Part shown: piece after piece, positions 23,459-32,571 of the stretch
Position numbering within the stretch: the first letter of the stretch is position 1
Layout: every line of letters starts with the position of its first letter
Source of the DNA: CAZTZL01 sp964537715
Lineage (GTDB): Bacteria; Zhuqueibacterota; QNDG01; DSAB01
Assembly (NCBI GenBank): GCA_964537715.1
Contig: CAZIAH010000026.1
Coordinates: 1 to 37,145 of the forward strand
Reading direction: 5' to 3'
Length of the DNA stretch: 37,145 nucleotides
Program-made: the position numbers and the translations under genes
The notes under the pieces: model-generated
Databases searched by the model: none
What the model was told of the DNA's origin: nothing
Seen by the model: only the letters and a program-made list of their open reading frames with translations

Positions 23459-24598
23459 TCACCTCTCGGCAAGCAAATAATATACATCGCGCGTTTTTTT
23501 TGCCACAACTTGAGGGTGAAATCTATTCATAGCTTCTATTTTTGCGCGCTGACATAATCCATCGGTTGATAGTTTACCGTTAAAAATATCACTAAGTATT
23601 ACGCTTAAATATTCAGATGACCCGGCAGGAAAAAGAAAGCCTGTTTCTCCATTTTTTAAAAGATCTGGGATCCCCCCACAATTGGAAGCCACAATTTTCT
23701 TACCAATTGCCATCGCTTGTGCTATCGAAAGGGGGGATGTCTCTTCAAGTGAAGGTAAACATACAATATCAGCTTTAGTATAGAATTCATCAAGTTTCTC
23801 ATTCGATACTGAATCGTGAAAAAAGAAGTTATCCTGCAATTTTCTCTTATGAATCATTTCTTGAAGTAACTGAAGATAATTAAAATCTTGAATGGATCCA
23901 ACAATGTGTATCATTGGAACTACTTTTGTATTTCTTAAACGTCCCACTGCATCAATAAGTACGTGAGCTCCTTTTCTATACACAACACTTCCTACAAGAA
24001 GGATAAATCCTGGGATGTGTTTATCTTCCATTTCGAAAAAACGTTCGTCAATAACATTATCAATATCATGGATGCGAGCAGGTGTAATACAAGATGTGTA
24101 TCTTCTCACATAGTTGGAAATAGAAATAATGTCCTTAAGTCTCCCCACATAGTATCTCTCAAGTTGGCCCCTTATTATCGCACGGATAAAATGTTTAAGC
24201 GGCCTAAATTCTGTTTTTGCTTCCCTAGCAATAATCCCGTGAAGTGTTGCAACGTGTGGTATTCCAGAGAACTGGCCAGCCAATATGTATTCAGGAAATC
24301 CCTGAGAGTGAACGACATCTGGATTTAAAATCTCCAAAAAAGACCTTATACGATAGATATCGGGTAAATATAGCAACACAATTCTGTTCCTGAAGGTAGG
24401 TATTGAAAAAATTCTCGCAAAATCGGTCTGGCGATATTTTATTTTCTTTTGATCGTTGTTAATGGATACAATAGTGATTTCTACATCAAAGCAATATTTC
24501 TTAATTGCACGAGCAAGCGACAAAGAAGCCATGGGTACACCACTTGTCACATTCTGATAGTCCATTGGAATGGGTGCAAGCAATGCTACTTTTAACAT
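23459..24598 (-). CDS. Glycosyltransferase family 4
   Basis: The 379-residue product has an N-terminal acceptor domain (LLAPIPMDYQNVTSGVPMAS) with PDVVHSQGFPEYILAG and VATLHGI, and a donor domain with GFILLVGSVVYRKGAHVLID. It also has FFHDSVSNEKLDEFYTKADI and the retaining GT4 EX7E-type motif in LPSLEETSPLSIAQAMAIGK. This is a complete GT-B fold enzyme. The sugar transferred is unknown. The next gene upstream, a methyltransferase, ends 25 nt before its start. Codon use here and in the next two genes upstream seems less A+T-rich than in neighbours. Confidence 0.92.
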   Translation of the reverse strand: MLKVALLAPIPMDYQNVTSGVPMASLSLARAIKKYCFDVEITIVSINNDQKKIKYRQTDFARIFSIPTFRNRIVLLYLPDIYRIRSFLEILNPDVVHSQGFPEYILAGQFSGIPHVATLHGIIAREAKTEFRPLKHFIRAIIRGQLERYYVGRLKDIISISNYVRRYTSCITPARIHDIDNVIDERFFEMEDKHIPGFILLVGSVVYRKGAHVLIDAVGRLRNTKVVPMIHIVGSIQDFNYLQLLQEMIHKRKLQDNFFFHDSVSNEKLDEFYTKADIVCLPSLEETSPLSIAQAMAIGKKIVASNCGGIPDLLKNGETGFLFPAGSSEYLSVILSDIFNGKLSTDGLCQRAKIEAMNRFHPQVVAKKTRDVYYLLAER

Positions 24599-24623
24599 AT
24601 TTCAATGTCCTTTATACATCGCC

Positions 24624-25520
24624 TTAAGTAATTTGCTTTCTCGCTAAAATAAACGTCCCGCCACCCTTGTTTTGGGCCAGTGATTCAGATACTAGTTTCA
24701 AGAAAAACTTATCGTCCCAAAACCTTACAACGTTGTTAAGCCTCTTTAGGAAAGGCGAACGAAGCATCCGGAAAACAAAGCTTAATTGTTCTGACTGATA
24801 ATTTTGCACTTTCTCGACGCAGAAATTACGTTTTTCGAGCAATTGTACCCACTCAACATTTGTAAGAAGGTTACGATGGTAGAACACTCGTTCATTGAGT
24901 CTTTCTGCTTCTCGTTTACCAAAATATTTTTTCATGATATAGTTAAATTTCCAATTGGGTACAGTAAACATAAAAACACCGTTCGGCTTAAGAATACGGG
25001 CGACTTCTTCGATGATAGCCCCAAGGTTAATGGTATGTTCCAAAACTGAATTTGAAAAAACAGATCCGACAGAAGAATTGGGCAATCCTGTTTCCTCAGC
25101 CAATGTATTTAGAGTCTTATCATAAATACCCATTATACTAGCGATTCCAACAGCAATCGGATCAGGATCTACACCATAGTCAATTTTTTGAAATAACACC
25201 GATGCGAATGAACCGTCCCCACACCCAAGATCGAGTATTGGTTTTCTGAGAAATTCTTTATTGCACGAAATAATAGTTAACTCTTGTGCCCTCCAAAGTC
25301 TGTGACTCAGATCGTCATAATCGACCATTACAATATTGCAGTCATTATCAATTGTTTTAGGTTTGGATCCTCGCTCAACATGAATACCTGTGCTTTCGTA
25401 CTTAGCAACATCACTTTTATCAGCCCGTGGAAAAGTTCCCTTTGCCTTTCCAGCAACAACTCTAATCAAATTATCAAAAAGAACAGTGATTCTACCAATA
25501 ACCTCACGAACTACTGTCAT
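24624..25520 (-). CDS. Class I SAM-dependent methyltransferase
   Basis: The 298-residue product has ILDLGCGDGSFASVLF as SAM motif I, YGVDPDPIAVGIA as motif II, SVFSNSVLEHTINLGAIIEE as the post-I/IV region and RILKPNGVFMFTVPNW. This is the Methyltransf_11 pattern. An N-terminal extension of about 95 residues precedes the SAM domain. It shares an ATGA with the epimerase upstream, so the two are coupled. It may methylate a sugar of the polymer or act on a chain end; the substrate is not known. Confidence 0.87.
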   Translation of the reverse strand: MTVVREVIGRITVLFDNLIRVVAGKAKGTFPRADKSDVAKYESTGIHVERGSKPKTIDNDCNIVMVDYDDLSHRLWRAQELTIISCNKEFLRKPILDLGCGDGSFASVLFQKIDYGVDPDPIAVGIASIMGIYDKTLNTLAEETGLPNSSVGSVFSNSVLEHTINLGAIIEEVARILKPNGVFMFTVPNWKFNYIMKKYFGKREAERLNERVFYHRNLLTNVEWVQLLEKRNFCVEKVQNYQSEQLSFVFRMLRSPFLKRLNNVVRFWDDKFFLKLVSESLAQNKGGGTFILARKQIT

Positions 25521-26452
25521 ATTATAGACTCATATTCAAGAAGTTTTCGTATACCGACATCCAGATTTATTTTTGGTTCCCAATCTATAAGACTCTTTAT
25601 ATATGTCAGATCCGCGATTTGGTGAAGTTTGTCTGATTTGCGTAGACGCTTTTTATCTATACTAACTTTGATTTCTCTGTCCAATAATTTCGAAATTATT
25701 TCAACTAGCTCTAATGCTGAGTATTCTTTACTCGTTCCAATGTTTACAATTTCAAATTTCCCAATACTTTTAGTTTGCGATAAAAGAATAACTGCCCTTG
25801 CAAGGTCTTCATTAAATATGTAATCTCTTTTTGTATTTACGTTTCCAAGCTGTATAGTATTATCCTCATGCAATTGTTTCATGATTTCGGGAATTAGGTG
25901 TTCATTAGTCTCATAAGGACCGTATGTATTAAAAAACCTCATGACAGCGACTCTGAGATGGCTCACTCTCGAAAAATATTCACAGATACGTTCGCCCAAC
26001 AATTTCGAACAACCATACACATCGACTGGAAGAGAACGGTCAACACCTTCCACGAGTGGATGATCAACACTCTCATAAAGAGCTCCACTGGAGGCAAACA
26101 GGACCTTTTCTGCATCTGATTTTATAGAAGCTTCGAACACCGAATACGTTCCCTCGACATTTATTTTTATAGATTCAAGTGGATGTACATTGCAATATGG
26201 TATGAAATGTAACGCCGCTAAATGTATGACAACGTTGGGATTGCTATTTTTCATTGACCGAACCAAAAAAGAATGATTCTCAATCTTACCTTTGATAATT
26301 TTGAGCCGCTCGTCTCTGATAAGTTCTCTAAGGTTCTCTCTTCTACCAAAAGAGAAATCATCGTAGACCCATACATTGTGACCACCCTGCAATAATTGTC
26401 TCACAACCTCTCTTCCAATGAAACCCGCTCCTCCTGTGACAAAGTAATGCAT
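25517..26452 (-). CDS. NAD-dependent SDR sugar-nucleotide epimerase (GalE-like)
   Basis: The ATG at 26452 has GGAG 6 nt upstream and leads directly into HYFVTGGAGFIGREV; an upstream TTG would add four residues. The 311-residue protein has LFASSGALYE, and YGCSKLLGE as the YxxxK motif, then RFFNTYGPYETNEHLIPEIM and KRDYIFNEDLARA. The absence of a TDE triad speaks for an epimerase such as UDP-glucose or UDP-GlcNAc 4-epimerase. In the gap upstream (26465-26648) TTGACA occurs on the minus strand at 26559-26554, but the best -10 (GCTAAT) is 19 nt away, so a promoter is only possible. Confidence 0.85.
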   Translation of the reverse strand: MHYFVTGGAGFIGREVVRQLLQGGHNVWVYDDFSFGRRENLRELIRDERLKIIKGKIENHSFLVRSMKNSNPNVVIHLAALHFIPYCNVHPLESIKINVEGTYSVFEASIKSDAEKVLFASSGALYESVDHPLVEGVDRSLPVDVYGCSKLLGERICEYFSRVSHLRVAVMRFFNTYGPYETNEHLIPEIMKQLHEDNTIQLGNVNTKRDYIFNEDLARAVILLSQTKSIGKFEIVNIGTSKEYSALELVEIISKLLDREIKVSIDKKRLRKSDKLHQIADLTYIKSLIDWEPKINLDVGIRKLLEYESII

Positions 26453-26648
26453 TACCAACTCCAACTTTATTTATTAAGTATAAAACCTATTTTGTAAAAC
26501 AATCAAAGTAATATTATTTAAAATCCTTATTAGCAATTAAGCTTCTCCAAATATGTCAAGAAAAATCTCATTGCACTGATACTTCGCTTTCACCTCTGAT
26601 TCCCAGTTTCTTCTGATTTTATTGGAAGGACAGGAAAATTCCATATAT

Positions 26649-27983
26649 CTACCCTGAAGAATATGGCTGCTTTACATTGTCCATGTCAAAATAGGTAACC
26701 ATCAAGATCAGGGAAGATGTTATCAATAGTATTATCCATCCCTGAGCCCAATAAGAGTTCGACATAAATGACCAAACCCCATAACCAAAGATAGAACAAA
26801 CGAGTGCCGTGCCAAGCGAGGCTTTCCACTTACCCTTTTTTTTCATTGCAATTTTTATCGATTTCGCTAACATAGCACCCAAGAAAAGTAAGTATTGTGT
26901 TAGTCCAATAATACCCCAACAGACATAAATCCATAAATATGTGTTATGCGGCGGCACGGTACTCAAAGAAGTGGAATCCATCGGCAATATTTTTAAAGCT
27001 AAATAATTCCACCCACCAGTACCTAAACCAAAAACAGGCGAATAATGGAACATAAAATTCAAAGTCGGAATCCAAATTAGAGCAACTCGAAATCCTAAAT
27101 TTCCTGCTGATGACAGACCTAAAAAAGCATCTAACGTTTCAAAAGCTAATATACGATTTAAATATACCATAATAAACTGACCTATTGATAATCCCATAAA
27201 AACCAAGAAAATCATCCATATAAATTTTCGTTTTGAAGTCGCGGAGAAAAAAAGGAAAAGTATCAACAAAAACATAATTTGTGCAGTTCTAGTACCATTG
27301 AATAGCAGACTTACCCCAGTAAAAGCAATGAGGATCAGTCTTAGTATCCGGTGCTTCCGAAGAGCAAACAGAACGAAGGGTAAAACTGTGACCAATCCAT
27401 TAGCATCTTCATTCGCAGCCCCAAGCAAAAAAGACAATTTGAGCTTTAATCCGTTTTTTACTACGTTTCCAAGAGTGAAGCCTGAGTTCAGTATAAGATA
27501 TGGGTAGAAAACAATTATGGAGAAGAAAATTAAAACCAAAACATTTAACAAGTACTTAACCTTTCTATCTGGTCTTGCATCAGCATTAGCAATAATAACT
27601 AAATAACACAGAAACCAAAATACACACTTTACCGATGCTGAAAAATGATTTTGTACACATGATGATGGAATAAAAATTGGTAGAACAAAAAAGTAGAGAA
27701 GCAACAAGAGAATGGGTAAAGATAACCATTTCTCATTTTTTATTTTGTCCTTCAACGCCCCAAAAGAATTAATGAAATAAAAGAAAATTATAGGAATTCC
27801 CAACAGCCTGATGTATCCCATTATAGAAAAACCACCTATCAAAACATCTTTCCCATAATTTGATCGCGTTAATAGCAGTGTTTGTATAGAATAAACGTAA
27901 AAGTCAAGAATAAGAAAAAACACCGCAACGTAAAAAGAAGACCTTTGAAGATATGATTCCTTCCGATACAACTTATCGTTCAC
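26649..27983 (-). CDS. O-antigen polymerase/ligase family membrane protein (Wzy/WaaL-like)
   Basis: The 444-residue protein is hydrophobic throughout, with about 11 or 12 membrane helices. The large periplasmic loop between about residues 270 and 345 has FRVALIWIPTLNFMFHYSPV, FGLGTGGWNY and PPHNTYLWIYVCWGIIGL. The Arg, the GxG and the PHNTYL motif are the hallmarks of the Wzy_C family, which polymerises repeat units or ligates them to lipid A core. A conserved NGTRTAQ lies before the loop. As the only such gene here it is probably the polymerase. The annotated start is GTG at 27983, directly after AAAG, so the TTG four codons on is an alternative start. Confidence 0.85.
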   Translation of the reverse strand: MNDKLYRKESYLQRSSFYVAVFFLILDFYVYSIQTLLLTRSNYGKDVLIGGFSIMGYIRLLGIPIIFFYFINSFGALKDKIKNEKWLSLPILLLLLYFFVLPIFIPSSCVQNHFSASVKCVFWFLCYLVIIANADARPDRKVKYLLNVLVLIFFSIIVFYPYLILNSGFTLGNVVKNGLKLKLSFLLGAANEDANGLVTVLPFVLFALRKHRILRLILIAFTGVSLLFNGTRTAQIMFLLILFLFFSATSKRKFIWMIFLVFMGLSIGQFIMVYLNRILAFETLDAFLGLSSAGNLGFRVALIWIPTLNFMFHYSPVFGLGTGGWNYLALKILPMDSTSLSTVPPHNTYLWIYVCWGIIGLTQYLLFLGAMLAKSIKIAMKKKGKWKASLGTALVCSIFGYGVWSFMSNSYWAQGWIILLITSSLILMVTYFDMDNVKQPYSSG

Positions 27984-28006
27984 CTTTCTTTATAATGCTA
28001 CTTGGT

Positions 28007-29005
28007 TCAGCAATGACCGAGACAGTAAGCAAAAGCATTAACAACGGCTCGAAGAGCAGTTCTAAATTTCGACACCAATTTGTCGACGAGAGCTGTTTTG
28101 ACTATTTTTTGAAATTTCTTTGCAATTTGCTCATCCACTGTCATGGTCTCTGGAAAAACAAAATTCACTTTATGTAAAAAATCCTTGTCAAAAGAAAGGG
28201 GAGCATATTTCGGCCTTAATTTCGTATGGGTCGCATCACTCCCGAAACCAATGTTATTGACAAGTGTATGTATTGGGTAAATGCAATATGCATCGTTTCT
28301 GTAGTGCGAGTAACAGAACTCTATTGCCCATGAAGAATTCTTCTTCTCCAGCATCGCCTTCAATGTTAGCATTAGGTCGTCTCCTCCACGATTGAACTTA
28401 CGAATTTCGCTTTTGTCTCTTTTGAGATGATCGTAATCTATGATTTCTTTATCAAACTTATCCCAAACACGCTTCCATGTCCCCCATCCCCATGAAGAGG
28501 CTCTAAAGAAAAAAAAGGAATCATACCCGTATAAAGAAGGAATTTTGATTGGTGGGCAGAAACCCGTCACGGAGTGAATGCGGTCTTCATATTTATATTT
28601 ATCAAGAGCTTGATTCATAAAGATTAAGAAATTTCTCGCTAAAATTAAATCATCTTCCAATACAATAACATTATTATATATATTCAAAATATCACTGACT
28701 CCTTTGACAATTGAATTTCTTAATCCCGAATTCTCAGTTTTCACAATGATTTCTTTACTTTTGCCAATATTAATTTTTTCTGCAATTTCTCTGACTTTCC
28801 TGATTTTCAAAACTTCTTCAATAGAAGCATCAAACTTTGGTCCGTCACAATAGATAAATACGTCGCTTTTACTTATTTGATAACAGTCGCAAAGCGAAAT
28901 AAGGGTTTTTTCAAAAAAATCTGGTCTATTGTAAGCAAATATTGCTATAGGAGCAATTTTACATTTATAAGAGATGGATTTGGCAAGAATGTTCAATTCT
29001 AACAT
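28007..29005 (-). CDS. GT-A glycosyltransferase with LEDDL motif
   Basis: The 332-residue product starts in IAPIAIFAYNRPDFFEKTL, a GT2-like opening. The DXD-type site is VIVLEDDLILARNFLIFM, as in the GNT-I-like branch found in many bacterial O-antigen clusters. SSWGWGTWKRVW and the C-terminal NNIGFGSDATHT segment are also typical of that branch. It should transfer a GlcNAc-like or other sugar to the growing unit. It ends 23 nt before the polymerase gene. Upstream 29006-29158 is an A+T-rich 153-nt gap with no gene. Confidence 0.83.
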   Translation of the reverse strand: MLELNILAKSISYKCKIAPIAIFAYNRPDFFEKTLISLCDCYQISKSDVFIYCDGPKFDASIEEVLKIRKVREIAEKINIGKSKEIIVKTENSGLRNSIVKGVSDILNIYNNVIVLEDDLILARNFLIFMNQALDKYKYEDRIHSVTGFCPPIKIPSLYGYDSFFFFRASSWGWGTWKRVWDKFDKEIIDYDHLKRDKSEIRKFNRGGDDLMLTLKAMLEKKNSSWAIEFCYSHYRNDAYCIYPIHTLVNNIGFGSDATHTKLRPKYAPLSFDKDFLHKVNFVFPETMTVDEQIAKKFQKIVKTALVDKLVSKFRTALRAVVNAFAYCLGHC

Positions 29006-29158
29006 CTAAGACTAATAATTTCTAAAATATTATTCTCATAGCCACTCTCACTGTAATGAAATTTATTTCCATCGATACCAATATTCCTCCGTAACTAATT
29101 TATGAATTATAAAATTCCGAAATACTTTTTTTGATTATTTAAGTCTTATATAATTTTT

Positions 29159-30349
29159 CTATTCAAATCCTTTTTCGATAAAGTACCTAAAATTTCTAAT
29201 CATTAATTCTTTTGTTAATTCATTCACATAGGCTTCTTTACACAATTTTCTACAATCATTATAAAATACTTTATCATAAATTAATTTTTCAAGTTTATTT
29301 ATAATATCCTCTTCCTTCATTGAATTACAGCTTATTCCACATGGATATTTTTTTAAAAAGTAGTTCACGGATGAATATTCAGGCCCATGAAAAAATACAG
29401 GTATTTGTAACGCTAAATATGATGCGATTTTACCGGGGAAAGCATATTTCATTTGGTGCTTATATTTTTTATTAAAGATGTACGGTAAGTATCCGATATC
29501 CACCTTAGTTAATATTTTAAGTAACTGATCCTGTGGATACCATCTATGATATTCAATTTTTAGGTTATCTATAAATTCAGGTTCGTAATTGCTTATCATT
29601 AATATTTTTATCTTAACATCTTGATGAATTTTATTAAAAATCAAGATAGATGATATTAATTTATTATACTCAAATTTTGCATATAAGCTACCAGCAAATC
29701 CAATCGTTACTTCATTTGATTTACTTGATTTTTCTAATATCTCTGGAATAATTCTTCTGTCAATCCCAGGACGAAATATCACGCATTCTTTATTAAATTT
29801 ATTTTCAAAATAATCAGCCATGCTTTCCCCAGCTGCAGCGATAATTTTTGATCTCCTAACTGCTTTATAATAGTTACATTTCTTAATTAGATATATAATT
29901 TTTTTATCCTTAATTTCTGCTTCAACCGTATCTGGCACAAATGCCACTAGAGGTAAGTTTAATCTTTTTATTAAAAAATTTATAAGAGGTAAAGTATCCT
30001 CCCTTAAAATTGCATAAACAAGTTTTACGTTATTATTTAATGCAAACTTTAATATTTCCACTTTTCTTTTTTTTATAAAAAAAATATATAATAATTCTTC
30101 TATCAAAGGAACTTTATTTAAAATCTTGCCCAATAAACCATTTCTATTAAATATTCTCAGAGGCGATACTTTTACTACAATATTATCAATTATATTTATT
30201 TGTTTAGTAATTGGTATATATTTTGTGCTAAAAAAGCACACATTATTTAAACCATAATCTATTATTTGATCCAATAACATATCGCTATGGCCCCCCGAAT
30301 ATACAGGTAAACCATTTGCCAATATTAATATCTTCTTATTATTCTCCAT
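29159..30349 (-). CDS. Glycosyltransferase, GT4-like
   Basis: The 396-residue product begins in NKKILILANGLPVYSGGHSD, which resembles the acceptor-side loop of GT4 enzymes. Later it has ITIAAAGESMAD-like and VTIGFAGSLYAKFEYNKLI segments as the start of the donor domain, then ILTKVDIGYLPYIF and YAFPGKIASYLALQIPVFFHG. The order supports a GT-B fold, though the motif is less clear than at 23459-24598. ATG at 30349 is preferred to TTG at 30358. It overlaps the end of the RmlD-like gene by 11 nt, so translation is probably coupled. Confidence 0.8.
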   Translation of the reverse strand: MENNKKILILANGLPVYSGGHSDMLLDQIIDYGLNNVCFFSTKYIPITKQINIIDNIVVKVSPLRIFNRNGLLGKILNKVPLIEELLYIFFIKKRKVEILKFALNNNVKLVYAILREDTLPLINFLIKRLNLPLVAFVPDTVEAEIKDKKIIYLIKKCNYYKAVRRSKIIAAAGESMADYFENKFNKECVIFRPGIDRRIIPEILEKSSKSNEVTIGFAGSLYAKFEYNKLISSILIFNKIHQDVKIKILMISNYEPEFIDNLKIEYHRWYPQDQLLKILTKVDIGYLPYIFNKKYKHQMKYAFPGKIASYLALQIPVFFHGPEYSSVNYFLKKYPCGISCNSMKEEDIINKLEKLIYDKVFYNDCRKLCKEAYVNELTKELMIRNFRYFIEKGFE

Positions 30350-31157
30350 TATATTCAAAAAATTCTTTCATATCTTTAATTTGTTTACTTATTGATTTTT
30401 TAACAAGGTTTCTTGATAAATTAAAAATACTATCAAGCGTTCTATCAATTTTAGTATCTGCCTCAAATGGTCTAATTTTTATATTTAAATTATATACATC
30501 ATTTATTATCTTAAGCAGTTCATATTTGGATACTGATTTTTTTGAAAAAATATGAAAAATACCTTTTTGATATAAATTATTATTAAAAATCTTTTCAATA
30601 ATCTCTGCAAGATATACAGTTGTAATACCATTCCAATAATGATTTGTAAAACCATTAACTTCTTTTCCCTTTTGGCTTAGCACCCATTCTAAAAGTGAAC
30701 GATTTTGTCCTTTTTCTTCTCCTATAATTGAAGTCCTTAGCGTCATACAATCTTTAATATCTCCCGAATTTTTTGTCATCCCATAAATATCAGTTGCATC
30801 AAAATAATCATTTTCATTATAATTACCTTTCTTGCCACTGTAAACACAGTCAGTAGTAATATGAAAACAAAGTATATTATTATTATTGCAAACTTTAACA
30901 AGGTTTCTTGGAAATATTGAATTGACATTTATAACATCCTCAATCGCCATATCTTTGATACGAGGTTTTATTACTCCAGCACAATTAATTACAATATTAA
31001 CACTATCCAAATATGACTCAAAAACAAACATCGATTCTTTTGCAATATCAAATTCTTTACGAGTTAATCCTTTAACATTATTTCCTTTTCTTAAAAGAAA
31101 CTTTGTTAAAGCATAACCCAACATTCCATTTGCCCCAATAACAAGCACGTTTTTCAT
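30339..31157 (-). CDS. RmlD-like sugar-nucleotide reductase (extended SDR)
   Basis: The ATG at 31157 has AAAGGGAAAGA just upstream and leads into KNVLVIGANGMLGYALTKFL; the longer frame to 31199 would overlap the cupin gene. The 272-residue protein resembles dTDP-4-dehydrorhamnose reductase: VNIVINCAGVIKP, ITTDCVYSGKKGNY with the catalytic Thr-Asp and IYGMTKNSGD as YxxxK. It probably reduces a 4-keto sugar nucleotide. In this operon it follows an RmlC-like cupin, an SDR epimerase and a UDP-GlcNAc 2-epimerase, but no RmlA/RmlB genes. So the substrate is more likely a UDP-linked sugar than dTDP-rhamnose; WbjC/FnlB-like reductases are the closest functional model. Confidence 0.82.
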   Translation of the reverse strand: MKNVLVIGANGMLGYALTKFLLRKGNNVKGLTRKEFDIAKESMFVFESYLDSVNIVINCAGVIKPRIKDMAIEDVINVNSIFPRNLVKVCNNNNILCFHITTDCVYSGKKGNYNENDYFDATDIYGMTKNSGDIKDCMTLRTSIIGEEKGQNRSLLEWVLSQKGKEVNGFTNHYWNGITTVYLAEIIEKIFNNNLYQKGIFHIFSKKSVSKYELLKIINDVYNLNIKIRPFEADTKIDRTLDSIFNLSRNLVKKSISKQIKDMKEFFEYNGE

Positions 31158-31168
31158 TCTTTCCCTTT

Positions 31169-31609
31169 CTATCTTTCTTCTACTGTCCATGGATTCCAAT
31201 AATGTGAATGAAAACGAAAATCATCCTTTTTAGAATCTTCTAAAGTTGAAGTCGAGAATACAATAATTTTAGTATTTTCAGTCAATGGCATAAATCCATT
31301 AGCATATCCTTCAGGTAAATGCAATATTGAAGGTTTTTTTTCTGAGAGAACAAATCTATGTACATTTAAATTTTTAGATGGATTATCCCAATTATCAATC
31401 CTTACTCCGCAAATTAAAGCAGCACCTTTTATAACAATAAAGTACTTTATCTCTTTTTTATGAGCATGCCATGCTCTTATAAATCCTTGTTTATGGTTTT
31501 CAATTATATAAAATCTTTTTATATCTTTAAAATCAAAATGATTTACAAAACTCACTTCACCTCTATCATCTACAAAAATATCTCCTTTAATTAATTTTGG
31601 TTCTTTCAT
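31169..31609 (-). CDS. RmlC-like cupin, sugar 3,5-epimerase family
   Basis: The 146-residue product is a single cupin with the dTDP-4-dehydrorhamnose 3,5-epimerase-like pattern: RGEVSFVNHFDFKDIKRFY, then FIRAWHAHKKEIKYFIVIKG with the His-X-His pair, LHLPEGYANGFMPL, and the C-terminal FRFHSHYWNPW. It is shorter than true RmlC (about 180 residues), as in several cupin epimerases of O-antigen loci. FdtA-type ketoisomerases share the HAHK motif and are an alternative. It shares an ATGA with the SDR gene upstream and lies 11 nt before the RmlD-like gene, so the three enzymes should act in one pathway. Confidence 0.8.
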   Translation of the reverse strand: MKEPKLIKGDIFVDDRGEVSFVNHFDFKDIKRFYIIENHKQGFIRAWHAHKKEIKYFIVIKGAALICGVRIDNWDNPSKNLNVHRFVLSEKKPSILHLPEGYANGFMPLTENTKIIVFSTSTLEDSKKDDFRFHSHYWNPWTVEER

Positions 31610-32556
31610 TTATTTTCACCTCCCTCAATTTGTTCTTCTAAATACTTATGGTTCAAATATCTAGTATTATTTACATCTTTAATCCTTTTTGTTTCGATTA
31701 AATATTTAATTTCCTTAATTCCAGTATCAATAGAGTAATTTGCTGAAAAACCAAAAGTCTCTTCGGCTTTTTGACTTGAAACACGATAATTCCTTGTATC
31801 TTGAAATGGTATATCAGTTTTTTCAATAATACAATTAGGGAAATACTTCTGAATTTGATAAGCTAAGTCTATAATTCTAACATTCTGACATTTCAAATTG
31901 TATATTCCTGTGTATTTTGTTTCAATATTCACTTTGACCATTTCTGCAACATCCTTAACATGAAGTAAAGGACGAAATTGCTCACCTCCAAAAACACATA
32001 TTTTACCAATAGTAGCTGCTTTAAACGTTAGTGTATTCACAACTAAGTCCATACGAATTCGAGAAAATAAATCACCAACCCCAAATAAAGTTCCTAATCG
32101 AAAAATAATTGCGTTTTTATTTATAAGAAAAGTTTCGGCCTGTAATTTTGAAGAAGCATATATAGATAAAGGATTAGTTAGAGAATTTTCATCTAGTTCA
32201 GTATTTTGTGCACCATACACAGAGCATGTAGACATAAAAATTATCCTTCCATTATAATTTTCAGAAAGCCATTTAACTGAATCTCTATTAATGACCATCG
32301 CTAAATCAGGATTTAGTTGACATGCCCCATCACCTACTATAGCAGTAAGCCAAACAACAACATCCGCCCATTTAAGCTGATATAAAAGTTTTTCTCTATC
32401 ACGTACATCACCATATATAAAATCAACAGGTTTCCTAAAAGATTCCTCATACAATAGATTGTCATAAACTATAATATTATTTTTTGATTCCAGTAATAAG
32501 TCAACAACTGCCCCACCTACATACCCGGCACCACCAACAACTAATATATTTTTCAT
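31606..32556 (-). CDS. NAD-dependent SDR epimerase/dehydratase in a UDP-sugar block
   Basis: The ATG at 32556 has GGGAG 5 nt upstream and starts KNILVVGGAGYVGGAVVDLL. The 316-residue protein has VVWLTAIVGDGACQLNP, FMSTCSVYGAQ, and YASSKLQAE as YxxxK, followed by RLGTLFGVGD. There is no TDE triad, so an epimerase role is more likely than 4,6-dehydration, although the TCS motif (Thr before Cys) leaves this open. It follows the UDP-GlcNAc 2-epimerase after 15 nt and overlaps the cupin gene by 4 nt. The four genes look like a dedicated route to one sugar nucleotide whose structure I cannot deduce. Confidence 0.82.
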   Translation of the reverse strand: MKNILVVGGAGYVGGAVVDLLLESKNNIIVYDNLLYEESFRKPVDFIYGDVRDREKLLYQLKWADVVVWLTAIVGDGACQLNPDLAMVINRDSVKWLSENYNGRIIFMSTCSVYGAQNTELDENSLTNPLSIYASSKLQAETFLINKNAIIFRLGTLFGVGDLFSRIRMDLVVNTLTFKAATIGKICVFGGEQFRPLLHVKDVAEMVKVNIETKYTGIYNLKCQNVRIIDLAYQIQKYFPNCIIEKTDIPFQDTRNYRVSSQKAEETFGFSANYSIDTGIKEIKYLIETKRIKDVNNTRYLNHKYLEEQIEGGENK

Positions 32557-32571
32557 AAAAACTCCCAAATT

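Noticed and set aside
26529..26559. A promoter for the epimerase gene at 25517-26452
   Set aside because: TTGACA is perfect on the minus strand but the only -10-like box (GCTAAT) is 19 nt away and weak.
30339..31609. A dTDP-rhamnose pathway (rmlABCD)
   Set aside because: Only RmlC-like and RmlD-like genes are present. RmlA and RmlB are absent and the neighbours act on UDP-sugars.
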